This document shows positions 40,285 to 52,959 of a stretch of 64,000 bases of DNA, piece by piece. Below the pieces are notes generated by a model. It ran no database searches. It was not told where the DNA came from and worked only from the letters and a program-made list of their open reading frames with translations. Within the stretch, counting starts at the first letter, position 1. Each line of letters begins with the position of its first letter. A program made the position numbers and the translations under genes. Origin of the DNA: Rhopalosiphum padi (lineage: Eukaryota > Arthropoda > Insecta > Hemiptera > Aphididae); the NCBI RefSeq assembly GCF_020882245.1, contig NC_083600.1, positions 7,006,001-7,070,000 on the forward strand, in the 5' to 3' direction.

Positions 40285-40800
40285 TCATGGACGGGCGAGA
40301 TGACAAGATCATTATGTAAATATTGATTAGAGACGTAAAAGAGTGCTTTAGTTATAGCGACTACGCCTTGGGGGACTCTGGCATTAATTGGTTTTGATGA
40401 AGAAGTAGATGAGCTATACCATACAGAGAAGAAGCGATCTTCTAAGTAGGTTTTAATTATAAGATTGTAAGTTGTAACTATATGATAGGATGAGTTTCAA
40501 TTAGAACAGAAGACCTACGTACCACACTCGGTCGAAAAATCAAAAAAAAAAATGCACCAATAAAATATTGTTTTTCTGAAGTTATTATATTATAATAAGG
40601 AGACTTTTCCCAAAAGGTTTTGGATATTGTGTATTGAACTTTAGCGAGAGAAATATGTTATAGAGGGATGGACAATTGTTGGAAATTGTTCAACTATATT
40701 AATTTTATCCTGGAAGAGAATGGTATTATGTGGTAGAAATCTATCAGCAATGTGGATTGTAAGTATGTTAGCTTTGTCCTCATCAAAGTGTACCCAATTT
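40285..40800 (+). pseudogene. Possible frameshifted coding remnant
   Basis: Base use differs from the flanks (more G, fewer poly-A runs), and coding-like fragments occur in different plus frames. Around 40289, a frame reads MDGRDDKIIM and, after a stop, RDVKECFSYSDYALGDSG. From 40373, TPWGTLALIGFDEEVDELYH continues to a TAG. From 40660, VIEGWTIVGNCSTILILSWK is open to a TAG near 40806. Together these suggest an old protein-coding insertion, such as a transposable element, broken by stops and frameshifts. No catalytic motif was recognised, so the family is unknown, and chance cannot be excluded. Confidence 0.3.
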
Positions 40801-42254
40801 TCATAGATTTAAATAAAAAATGATCAAAAATTAGTTATTTTAGACAAAATTGTTTACATTTTTATTATTATTAATAATAAATATCCTTTGTAAATATGGC
40901 ATTAATTTTGTAATATTTCATGTATGAAATTTTGACTTTGTTAGGATTAAATTCTAGAACATACAAGTATAAGGAATTTATTTTAAATATTTGACATAGC
41001 ATTGCAAAGATTCTGTAAATCAAAATATTTTCGTTTATCATGTATCTACCGTTAAAATTTCGTATTCAAAATATTAGTAGGTCTATGTATGAATTATTTC
41101 ACTATTGTAGAATGTAAGTACTAAACCTTTATTGATTATTTATATTTTATAATTAAATTAATAAATGTATCTTGTGTAATAAATAAAGATTATTAGAAAT
41201 AAAATTTAAAACTAGATTAAGAAAACAGACTTACTCGTATTTAACATATTTCAATATTTGAATTTTATGTCATTAATCAGTATACATAACTAAGTTAGGA
41301 ATAGTTATTATCCAAACTTAATAATGCATAATATTAAAAAGTACTTCTATTATGGTAGTAAGTTATTATGGCCATTGTGAAACAATTGAGTGTTTTTTAG
41401 TAAAGTGCCTAATGGTATTATATATTTTTTGTTATACGTTCAAAATAATCGGTGTCTTCAACACTACCGAACTATTTTAGATACATAGGAAATGTGTTAA
41501 AGCTAAAATTATACTCTGATATTTTCGAATTTTTATATCAATTATTGTAACATATTGAAAACTGAAATTTTATTTTATTTTATAAAACATAAGTCTGGAA
41601 ATAGGAAATGTCTCAGATAATACTGATTATAATATTTTTATTTTCTGCACTAATACAAATACTAAAAAAAATATATAAATTGTGTTTTTATTGTTATTAT
41701 TTATCCAATTCAAATATACAGAAAAACAAATAACCCGATAAACTGATAAACTGAAGACAACAATTACATACAGGATAAAAGTTTAAAAACGTAAAGAAAA
41801 ATCTTTGAAGAAAATATAGGAATTAGTAGTTTAAAAGGAGAGAAAGTTGTTTCTACTCAACTGTACAGTAGGTATTCAGTGAGATACTGTAATAGATGTG
41901 TTAAATACTTAAATTTAAATTCAATGATGTATAATTGATTATTTTATACGAAAAACAATTCTAAGCGAAGACCGTCTTCACCGTGATCAACCTATATCAC
42001 TAAGTATCTTTCGTGATAATTTTAACTATAATTATGTTCTTTTATATTGTTATTACAGTAATCTATTTAGCTAATGGTAGGTCGATTACATTTTTTCCGT
42101 CAACATTGCATTTATTTATTAAATTAATATTTATAACCATTATAATAATAAGTATAATTCATATCATATTATATTATTGTTATGAACTTTTGAGTCAATA
42201 TCACCTAATCAATAATCATAAAACAGAGTGAATAGGTTTATGGTATAAATATTA
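40801..42254. other. A+T-rich non-coding DNA
   Basis: No supported gene. The hydrophobic 72-codon frame at 42013-42231 was considered as a mitochondrial fragment and rejected. Confidence 0.55.
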
Positions 42255-42402
42255 AACCACCCCCAAGTTGAAAACCGAAGTATTTTTACTCCCCCAAAAG
42301 GTGATGTCAGGTATGTTAAAAACACATTATTGTAAATCCAATAAATACATCGCTCCACTCAGAATCTAAAACTTAAACTTTTATATTAGTTTATGTAAAA
42401 AA
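42255..42402 (+). repeat. Aphid-type dispersed repeat, copy b (best preserved)
   Basis: Recognisable blocks in order: ACCACCCCCAAGTTGAAAAC, CTCCCCCAAAAGGTGATGTC, CACATTATTGTAAATCC and CATCGCTCCACTCAGAATC. From memory this block order recurs widely in aphid genomes; within this window it has diverged relatives at 26.8, 47.05 and 58.6 kb. Ends and class are undefined, and no coding capacity is seen. Confidence 0.65.
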
Positions 42403-42429
42403 AATATAATATATTCGAATAAATGGTCA

Positions 42430-42640
42430 AAGACGAATATAATGATCGATCGAACGACAGAAAAATGATTGAGTCGCAAAGTGTAATGTGTACACTGTAC
42501 ACACGTAAACCAAATATGTTGTAGTGATGCTGTGTGATAATAATCCTGTGAAATACGGCATAAGTTACGGACCAGAAATTGTACTCGAAATGATATAATT
42601 TCCGACGACCTCTGCGATATTTCCTTGATCGATGTATTCT
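42430..42640. promoter_or_regulatory. GC-richer island with TGTACA tandem
   Basis: Complex sequence with GATCGATCGAACGACAG near 42443 and a 15-bp palindrome GTGTACACTGTACAC at 42488-42502, in which TGTACA occurs twice separated by one base, followed by CGTAA at 42504-42508. There is no open frame of note. The same arrangement occurs in the island at 12.88 kb. Confidence 0.35.
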
Positions 42641-45598
42641 AAAATAGCACTTACATACATACTACCTAACAAAATATGATTTATATGAAGACTATAACCT
42701 CGTTTTAATTATATAATCTAAAATCTTAAATATTGATATTCAACAAGACATTGAATTGTGAGCTTACTAATCTTAAGTTTGACAACAATTCCATTACGCT
42801 TTAATGAGTTAATTATTAACGACATAATTATATTCAAACATTTTGTAAACATACATTATGTAATATACAAAACAAATATTCAGTGTAATAAGCATATAAT
42901 AAAAATAAATTATCAACAATTTAATAGACAATAATATTGTAATTCGATCAATGTAATCAGTGTCATACATATAGTAAAACATTAAAACACTTTCATTAAC
43001 GTCGTAAAAGTTTGTTACAAACATATTTTCTTTCTAATAAAAATAAAATTATTACATGACGATCTAACAGAAAACTTAAAATGTCTGCAACAATTACAGT
43101 TCAGTGAATTAATTCATAAATTAACAAATACTACAAACTGGTCAAAAACATTGAAATACCCGATGCAAAAATTATATTATAAGATACAAAATTTATAAAA
43201 AATATCACGCTGCAACTTCTACAGAATCTAGAGTCTAATCTAAAAAAATGTTATATAGTATTTTTGTGGGTTTAACTATTTAATCTGAAAACATAAAACA
43301 TTGAATTCAACTTTTAACAAAATCATCTCTTAAAGGGTACCTATTTAATTAAATGATAAGTACCAAATTACAAGTAATGCTCGTGATACTCATTAAACTC
43401 TGTCTTGTACTATGATCAAAGTTAAGAAAATTTTAAAGAAAAAGTAAAATATTAATTTTAATTCGATATTTCACCTTGTCAAATCAAATTAGGTTTTAAA
43501 ATTTACTACTTGAATTTTAATGTACCTTGTGTCAAAAATTATTTTGTATACCACTGAAATAAGTAAAATATATAAAATATGTAATCCAAATATTATAGGA
43601 GAAACATCAATGTTTTTATCAATTTTTTTATTCGAGAAATAAAATTCACATCATACCAAATAAACGAAATTGTAAATATAAGTACAATATAGATACAAAA
43701 TATATATATATATACAACATTTTTTTGTAAATACTAAATAAATTACATACATAATTTTTTTAAATTCGAATAAACACATATAAATTACTATTTTTCACAT
43801 CCAGAAAGTATATATATTTAAATATGCCTATTTCAAATTATGCAGATGCTGAACTTTAATATTCAGTTTACTTCAATCACTTCAATTCAAATCAATATTA
43901 TAAATGTATTTACTTAACATTGTTTTCTTTTAAAACATTTCATTTTAAAAAAAGTCCTGATATAATATCAGTTTACTTTAGTGTTTCGTGTTATATAAAT
44001 GTTAAATTATCATGAAAATATGTCTTACTTATCCAAAATTTAAAAGTTTTTGATGTATAATTTACTTATATAAGCCACACATGATAATGTATATTATACA
44101 TTGTATAATTTACACTGAAATGTCGTATTCTCACATGTTTCTAAAAACTATGGTTTACTCCGATCAACTCCCCGGAGCCACTTTAAAGACAACAAACTAC
44201 TTCAACGGTAGGATACCTCAATACGTATGAATTCAAAATTTTGAAATGTATTCATAAATATTCCTTAGTGCATTTCAATGATATGCGAAGTAAACATTTT
44301 AGAGCACTTTTATTCAACAAAAAATGTTTTTAAATCCAAAATTACAAAAAAATGTTTACGAAAATCCATAAATTTACATTTTATAATGAATATAGGTCCT
44401 GAAAAAATATTAGAACATTTTACCATCTTTTAAAAGTTTTGTCTAGAAATACATATAAGTATTTTTATTAAAATAATAAAATATTTTAGAAAAAACCATA
44501 TTCAAATATTCAATATTATATTAAATTAGGGTTTGTCTATCAAATGTTTATTATAATATTTCTCAATAAATAAATGTCCAAAATGCTTGACTTGTTAAAT
44601 CACAGAAACTATTTCCTTTTAAATTACCAAAAAGACCCTTTTGTTTACATTAAGAATTATCAATTAAAGAATGAAAAAAAGTTCAACTCTATGCTTCAAA
44701 AAAAAAAAAAAAAAGTAGAAACAAAAGTCAAAATAAGATGAAAATTAAGAAATAGTTATCTATATTAAATAAAATTAATTCCTGTAATTTTTTTTAATTT
44801 AAATTACACCAGTTATTATAATACGTATCTAAATCATTTAAATACATTTGTCATGAATCGCAAAAATCACAATCGTTTTCAGTTTACTTACAATAATATC
44901 TTCATAATGATATAGGTAGTTTCATTTCTGAAGACATTTTTTTTAACATCATAGAATGTACATTCTTTATACGAAGAAATGGATAAATATGACACGAAAG
45001 AATTTACAAAAGACATGTATTTGTGATAATCCACTATACTATCATGTATTCAATAACACTATATAAAAATATTTTTTTCAGAATAGAAGAACATAAAATA
45101 TAAACCAATAGACAACCAATAGCTCGAAATTGCCGAAAATTTATGTTGATAAAAAAAAAAATATATGTAAATGTCTTATACTGCAGATTATGTATGTTTA
45201 TTATTTATTCGTGTTAAACATTAAGTGAAAATTATTGTTAGTTACCCGCATTCTTTATTTTTATAACACATAAATATAAACTAGAACATTACCTATCTCT
45301 CACAATTGTTCATACTAGATTATTATAATATTACATTGAAATTCTAAAATATATCAAAATATGTTGCATTAACAATTTAAGTATCACTTCATCCAATAAT
45401 ACATACTTTTCAAGTACATTATTCATTCAGTGTATGCTAAATAAAACAGAAAATCTGTCAATTTCCTAACTAATAATAAATACCCTAATGTGGGTATGCA
45501 AATATAATATAACCTATTGTATAGTATATTTAACAATAACAATAAAAACAGTATATTATCATTTAAGAGTTTAAAATCATTTGTTTTATATATACATA

Positions 45599-45602
<4 letters not shown>

Positions 45603-45629
<27 letters not shown>
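45603..45629. repeat. (AT)n microsatellite
   Basis: A pure alternating AT run. Confidence 0.9.
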
Positions 45630-45751
45630 AATGATAATTTTATAATGATTATTCTTCAAAACCATTTTATATAAATAACGTAACCTCCCGATCAGCATAA
45701 AAATCATATTAACCCTTTATGTTCAAACATGCTCTTTGTTTGTATTACTCA

Positions 45752-45767
45752 ACGTATAAATATACGT
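45752..45767. repeat. 16-bp inverted repeat
   Basis: ACGTATA and TATACGT are perfect complements around AA, immediately followed by CGCGCGTC. No gene context. Confidence 0.45.
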
Positions 45768-47040
45768 CGCGCGTCAAGTAAACAGAAAAACTATAACTGT
45801 GTTAATGTGTGTTTTATATATATATATACAATATACATAGTGTGTTTGTATTTTTATTGTACTAAAAAAAATATGACGACGGAATTTAACGGAACTTTAT
45901 AACTCGGTTATAAAATGCACAGATAATTAAAATTATTATGAACCTTTCAAAAAAAAAAAAAAAACACACATAGATACAAATATTTTTATTGCATCACATA
46001 CTTAATGCTATATCGATAGTGATATATTTTGATTAATATAGTATTAAATAAGTGCCATTATATACCGTACTCGTATAAAATTATAAAACATTTATTTTTA
46101 AATAAATATTACAATATGACAGGCAGAACAATTCAATTAAATCGGACAACAAATACTAAATAAAGTTCTACAGTAATTAACTATCTTTCGAGCCAAACAC
46201 AAAATAAAAAAAAAACATTGTTGGATATATCTTTACAAGTATTTATAAATAGCCATTATTTCATTTATATTATTTGAGATAAATAGATAAACTATTTAGA
46301 TGAATTCAAAACTTTTTAGGCTTAAGCTTTTACTGTATTTATGAAAACAAAAACATTAAATTCTTAATTATATTTTTAAATTACCTCTTGTTTTGTAAAA
46401 TGCCACGCAAACCACTACAACTAATTAAACGAAAAATCATTTTATACTTACCAAAAGTACTGTTAATAAACATATAATTAATTATAAATAAGATCGAGAA
46501 TCTAGATCATAATAAAAGTTGAGGAAATTATCGAGACATCATTTGAAGGCGGATGCGAAAACTATTCTTTTTGGTTCTAACCAAATGAAAAAAAATATTC
46601 AACACAGAAACTACACTCCACAAACACAATACAGGTCGCAAATATCAAAGTATAACTTAGTTAACAACTTGTAATAGTTAATTGTTTTTCAAACTTTAAA
46701 TTCTCATAAAAACAAATATAATTAAATTGATTTGACATTAATAGAATTTAAATTATTCAAATTAATTTGCTTGAAAATTAAAATGTCTAATCTAAATCTA
46801 TAATTTCTATTAAAAATAAATATAAATAGGTAATCAAAATACATTTATTTCATCAAACAAAACGTTATTAAGGGAATTATATGTTATTTAAATAGCCAAT
46901 TTTATTTCACTATATTCTCGATAGCTAATAATCATTTATAAAAATGATCTCTTTAGAGTAACACCATTATACACTTCCCAGTCGTTAGAGGCTATAGACA
47001 CAACTTTTGTAACGATTTTAGCGAACCAAAATATAAGTTC

Positions 47041-47115
47041 TGAAAAAAATACATTATTGTAAAACCAATAGTTTCTTCACTTCATTTAGAGTCTAAAGTA
47101 AACGAAAAATATATA
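47041..47115 (+). repeat. Aphid-type dispersed repeat, copy c (diverged)
   Basis: TACATTATTGTAAAACCAAT, then CTTCATTTAGAGTCTAAAG, then a trailing A+T-rich block align in order with copy b (CACATTATTGTAAATCCAAT, CTCCACTCAGAATCTAAAA). Clearly diverged. Confidence 0.5.
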
Positions 47116-47149
47116 CTAAAAAATAAACGACAGTGCACGACAGACAAAA

Positions 47150-47700
47150 AAATTATCTTAAATGTTTTTTTCCAGGTCCACGCTAATGGAATATCAATTA
47201 GATGCGACTCAGGCAGAGGCTGTTGAGTGGCGATAAATTCAGAAAACACTGGCCAATTTTTACAAAAGCATACACACAATTTAATATATTATTATTTACA
47301 CGAAAAAACTTTCGACTTTTGCCTCGCATATAATCTACCTCCTGATGACAATAATTTGTTAATGGTCGTCACCGGTAAAGAACCATCATGGACGATAGTC
47401 TTGGAAGTGGTCCAAAGACCTTTTTTGTAGACTATCTATCTGACGATAACGCCATCGTCGCCACCATCGTTGGCGACAACAGACGGCGGGAAAATATCGA
47501 TCCAAATAATCGCGTCGTGAACAGATGCGGAAAATTGGATAGCTCCGCCCCTGAACGTGTCCTAAGCATTGGCCAATAAAATAAAACCGAAAGACAATTT
47601 CTGGTCACGTTATGTGAAACTAACACGATAGGTCTTATGTGCAAAGTGTATATGCATAAATATAATACATGTATACAGTGCATGGTGGACAGTCATCGAC
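47150..47700 (+). other. GC-richer island with candidate exon and hairpin
   Basis: An acceptor-like TTTTTTTCCAG ends at 47175. In the frame after it, 47177-47236 is open to a TAA and reads STLMEYQLDATQAEAVEWR. Further on, overlapping plus frames are open: 47227-47430, and from ATG 47388 to the stop ending at 47579 (63 codons, MDDSLGSGPKTFFVDYLSDD...). The latter has about half G+C at third positions. A perfect 7-bp stem, GTCGCCA/TGGCGAC, with a 7-base loop occupies 47457-47477, and CCATCGT is repeated at 47452 and 47464. Minus frames are also open. No protein family is recognised. A conserved element with structure, or a broken or small gene, both fit. Confidence 0.3.
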
Positions 47701-50700
47701 AGGCACAGTCCTACTACCACTATAAAAGGCAGATTGGATTTTACAAAGCCATTTCTAGTTTCTACTTAAAAATCTAGATCACCATCGTTCTATTAACTGA
47801 GGAAACGTGTAAAATATATATGTACCTACTTAAAACTTTAGAAATACAAACATGATTATGAACCACTAAAGTTATAACCAACTTAATATTTAGATATACA
47901 GTTATTAAAGTAAAGATGAAATTATACGTTTTATGAAACATATTGTGAAGTTATAATAGTTAAATTATATTTTATACACCGTAAATCTGTAACTAGCAAC
48001 ATTATTGATAAGAAAGAGAGTTTAACAGTATAACTACTTTAAAGATGTTAAAAATATACACGTTGTACATTTTATAAATTAAGTCGTGATTTAATTTATC
48101 ATAGGACTATAACTGTTAATTTTTTAATAAATAATTACTCAGTTAAATTAAGGTTTTTATCGATTACATACTAATACAAAACTATAATGTTTTCTATATG
48201 TTGAATATAGTTGATAAATCCTTCTAATAACCTGCAGCAAATTATAAAGCAGCGGATAATAGTCTAGTTTACAATAATATCATTGTATGATGCAAGTTAA
48301 ATAATTAATGTATTCAAACAACGGATGAAACATAAAATAACTTTACAATGTTATCATTAAATTGACCATCAAAAATATTTTATTAACTATAAATTATGTG
48401 AATTCCCAATTTCCCATTGTAATTACAGAAGGTATAATCTACTAACACTATTTTATTACCAATAATCAATGTTGACCTATCACCTATTATGTTATTATAG
48501 GTATCCAATTAATATTTATATGTTATATGACACGAATAATGAATTTGTATTGTAATATTTGTAAATAAATATTATTTAAAAAATCATAAAATTAATCAGA
48601 CAATTTTCATGATAAAATTATGTAGTTTACACTACAAAAATATTGTCATTATTTACCATTATAATAATGAATTACACAATACTTCAAGTATATAAAAGTA
48701 TTTCATACAAAAATTAAAGTTTCGCTTAATGTGAAACGAAAAAATTAAATGCGTACATGTGATTATAAAAAAAACATAAAAATAAACTATACCGACACTA
48801 TTTATAAAATAAAACCTAACCATGTATTTTCAAAATATTTACGTACATGTGAGTAGATTGGTATTTTTTGATCGTCTTACAGAGGAAAATAAAATAAATG
48901 AGTTGCGTCGTTAACAAACATTAACAGATCTCTTTCAAATAAAAAAAATATATAATTCTTCTACAAAACAATAATGACGTGCCACATTAAAGATAATAAT
49001 AATTTGTAGCTATTAAATTCACAGAACCTATTACGTATATTACGTATAATGCTTCAACTAGATAGTTAAACTGCGGATCAACATTTGAATACCAACAAAA
49101 ACAAAATACCAAAAGCACTATATCTTCATTGCTAATTTATTTAATGTCCACGTTTTAACTCACTACATACTTCACTGGCAAAAAACTCAAACTAAATATA
49201 TTTATAAATATTATTATAAAAATTAATCGATCTAATATTAAGTGCTTATATAGATAAAATAATATTAAGATAAACCTAGCTATGTTCATAATTTCTTACC
49301 TTTACTGGAACACTGAAATACCGATTGATCCAAATTATTTGTCAATTCCAATCTAAAAATAACAAAAATATTATATTTTTATTAAATATTTTTTTACATT
49401 TCTTAACTTATTTATTTACAGCAAACAATTTATTATAAATTTAGTACATAAAATAATTAATAACAAAACTACTAGTTTTTATTATATTTTATAAATATTA
49501 CGATAAGTATTAAAAATGCATATATTATGCACACTTGTATAAATAGTTGAGAAATTAACACCATTTTTAAAAACTTGGTAGAAATTATAATATAATTTAC
49601 ACTATAGAATATCTGCATGTTTTTTTTGTACCTAATGTATTTTTAATTCACTGGAATATTTACGGACAAGTGTCGCTGATGAGTGATTTTTTTCTCGTGA
49701 CATGCATGTCAAAATTCACAATAGAAATTAAAAAATATGAATATTATGTATAACAAAATAATATAGATCGTATTAATAACAACACACAAATACAATTTAA
49801 AATGAATTAAGTATATAGCAGTCTACGAAATTTAAAAATAGTATTAAAAGAATATCACACCAATATAACCATACTAAAATAAATTATAATTAATTTGGCA
49901 GACTTTATTTAATAATATTGAAATTATAATATTACACCCTAATAGCCAAACAGGTATATAGTAACATACTATTTTTAATAAATGTTAAATTAGTAGATAA
50001 TAATTATTTGAAAATCTATAAAATAATTTAACATAAACTAGCCTTTTATTTAATCAAAATATAAATTATGAGAATTTATTTTCTTGATATTTGTTTGATG
50101 TCTGGTTTGGTAAAAGTTTATAAGGACTATCCTATTTACAAAGAAACAAAATCTTAAAATTATATCTTTTCAATATATATTGTTATAAATAATTTTGTTT
50201 ACATTGTGTTTAAAAAGTTTAGAAACTTTCTCAACATATTATTATATTACTACATATTGTATTAGGTAGGTATATATTATAATAGAATATATCGTTTTAT
50301 GAAAGAAAGAGTATACTTATATGTATGTTACTGTTTTAAGTACTAAAGTTTTAACTACTAAAGTCAAGGTTTACAAAAATGAATTAATATTTAATACAAT
50401 TTTTATAATACGTATCATATTTCTAAATTAAATGAAATCTGCAGCTTTAAAAATTCACTTATCCAAAATTATATTATTATATCATCAATATCTTTTTCAT
50501 TTTCCAATCATCAAAATCGTTAAAATTAAAATAATATTTTAACATTGAAAAATAAAACAATAATAATCACATAAACTTTTATGACAAAAGTATATCTCAT
50601 TCATTTGTTTAATAATTAATGTAACAATTAAAAATAAATACATAGGGTTGAAGAAAATTAAGTTAAAATTATACTGTTTTTTAATACAAAAACCTTTCTA

Positions 50701-50769
50701 CCTTTTAGAAATTTATTTATTTTTTCAAATTCTTGTATAATATTACAGTATGTACCATTTATATATAGA
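47701..50769. other. A+T-rich non-coding DNA
   Basis: About 3 kb with no supported gene or recognised repeat. Confidence 0.6.
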
Positions 50770-50970
50770 ATTTTGAACAAAATGTCACTGAGAAAGTCCT
50801 ACAATATAAGTAGGTCACCAGAGACACATATAAACAAAACTCTCTCTACAGCTATAGCCACCTCCTCCACACCATATTTAAAAAGACCCCAGAGACTATT
50901 TCGCTTGATCGAATTATCGAATTGTTCACGGTTTGCAATTTGCAGTGACTTTTATTTCTAACGTTTTTCT
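50770..50970 (+). other. Complex patch with short open frame
   Basis: A plus-strand ATG at 50782 opens 59 codons to the TAA at 50959-50961 (MSLRKSYNISRSPETHINKT..., Ser/Thr-rich centre). Base use is richer in C than the flanks. There is no recognised domain or splice context. It could be a small exon or part of the regulatory cluster that continues to 51.66 kb. Confidence 0.25.
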
Positions 50971-51179
50971 CCGTCTTTTGTCTGTCGACCTATTCTCTAT
51001 CATTACACAAATTAATGTGCATCATTTCATTTGCTTTTTTTAAATGTGGTGGGATGTGTCACAGATTGTGAAAATTGCACGATTAGCTTATCTTAATTGA
51101 TTATAAAAATAAAAACTTTTTTTTTCGATAGGTACTTAAAACTAAACTATAACCCACCAGCCAGTCCGTGTACTTTATT

Positions 51180-51660
51180 TATAATGCATATAATTTTAAT
51201 TACAGCAAATGAACCGTTTCAGGGATGTACTTCGGACACTTGGTCAATTTGCATTACTTGAATTGGAGATAATTTGTGACCCGACCCACACTGTTGTCTG
51301 TTTTATCAAAACACCCAGGAAGGATGGCATTGCAGGATCGGCGGAACGTGACGCATACCTACACTAAGATACGCACACTGTGCACTTCACAATTACGGCT
51401 ATAATTCCGCAACGGTGGTAAAATAGGATCGTACTATAATCTTACGAGCGTATTATAATATTAATTATATAGGCTGAAACAATGATCTAAGGATATTATT
51501 ACTCGTGTCTACTAACCGTATATAACGTGTACAATCTATATCAACCGGAAACGGAATCGTGAACGACCTTAGATAACGATAAACAACCGTCTTTGGAGGA
51601 TATCTCCAGCTACCAATCCACAGTACTATATATGTTAAACGCAGAACGGACTAATCCCTT
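51180..51660 (+). promoter_or_regulatory. Candidate enhancer island with octamer site
   Basis: Complex, GC-richer sequence over about 480 bp. It contains an exact POU octamer ATTTGCAT at 51247-51254 and a TCF-like ATCAAAAC at 51304-51311. A plus-strand ATG at 51209, just after an acceptor-like TTTTAATTACAG, opens 52 codons to the TAA at 51365-51367 (MNRFRDVLRTLGQFALLELE...). The product is not recognised. The frame may be an exon or may simply survive because the segment has few stop words; I favour a regulatory element modestly. Confidence 0.35.
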
Positions 51661-52959
51661 TACAAAAAAAAACTAGTCTCATCGTGATCTATTTTCGTTT
51701 TTATCAAAGTATATTTTTGTAAAAAAATTGTTCGACAAAATATATTGTTTAAAAACCATGTTGGTAACAGGTTACAAATATAACAATCATAAGTGTGCAT
51801 AAAAATAAGGACATTTTCTAAACATTAAAATTAAAAATGTATGTGCTTAGCCCAATTTTAACATAATTTTAAAATTGTAATGATAGATACATCTATTCAA
51901 ATTTTCAAGTATACTTAAACACTATATATTCAAATACTTATATTTTTATACCATTAAACATGGTAATACAAACATTTTTTTTAAATGAAAATCGTTACTG
52001 TAAGTAAATAATTAATCGGATGATCCAATCAAAAATCATGACAAATATAAATATAAAACCTACAAAATATACCATTAATTTTTAAATCATCTTATCGCTC
52101 ACATATTTAGACTATTATTCTTACAACTTAACTCATTTGAATTAATAGATTTAGATGCATCGACATTTTTAAAAAAATCCTATCTGAAAAATAATTAACA
52201 GTAAAAAAGAGTTATACGCTTTGAAAAAATAAATTATACTTCCACGAGATACTCTTTAAATGGTATAAAAAAATATAATTATTTAAAAATATGATCTTAA
52301 AAAAAACTTAAAATTCCAAAAATTATAATTTAAATTAATGCATTATCAAAATATAAAAACAGAGTGAACATACTTGATGAATTACATATCATAATCAACA
52401 ATAATTTATATATTTAAATTTTATTATTAAAATTGCTACATTTAAACGTTGAGGTTATGTAGTTATGTTTAAAAACAAATTATCAAATATTTTCATAAAA
52501 CGGAGCAATGATTATACAAAGTAATGATATAAATTTAATTTTAAAAATAAAATTGTTTGTAATATAATCACACATTAACATAATAAATACTATTCACTAT
52601 CACGCCTTTATTCAACGATACCGTATTATTTTCATTATTATTATTCCTATAGGATATACCACAGTGACTATCAAATGTAAGTATACTACGACAATAATAA
52701 TTATAAATAATCAAATAAAATAAAATATTACCATAAATAATAATATGTTAGATCAACGTTTGAAAAAAATAACATGGTTTTGTATACAATAATAGTTCAT
52801 CTATCATACCTGTACAATGTATATGTATAAATATATTTTCTAAAATAATTCTGAAATTAAATTTTTGTAATTACAAACTACTCAATGTTCTCAACTATTT
52901 TTGATAGAAATGTATTTTAATGCAAATTGGAATCAAGACTAATTTGTTTTTTCGGAAAA
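51661..52959. other. A+T-rich non-coding DNA
   Basis: No gene or recognised repeat. Confidence 0.6.

Larger units (their letters stand above)
42641..47040. other. A+T-rich non-coding DNA
   Basis: About 4.4 kb without a supported gene. A short complex patch at about 44155-44220 (CTCCCCGGAGCC) is the only departure. Frames at 42809 and 45423 are low-complexity artefacts. Confidence 0.55.

Noticed and set aside
42013..42231. Hydrophobic frame considered as a mitochondrial (NUMT) fragment
   Set aside because: No recognisable mitochondrial protein motif or tRNA nearby. Ile/Leu/Phe/Tyr-rich frames are expected by chance in A+T-rich DNA.
14987..44176. Similar CTCCGGAG and CTCCCCGGAG words at 14987 and 44167 as ends of one transposon family
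   Set aside because: Only the short core is shared, with no extended similarity or inverted partner at either place.
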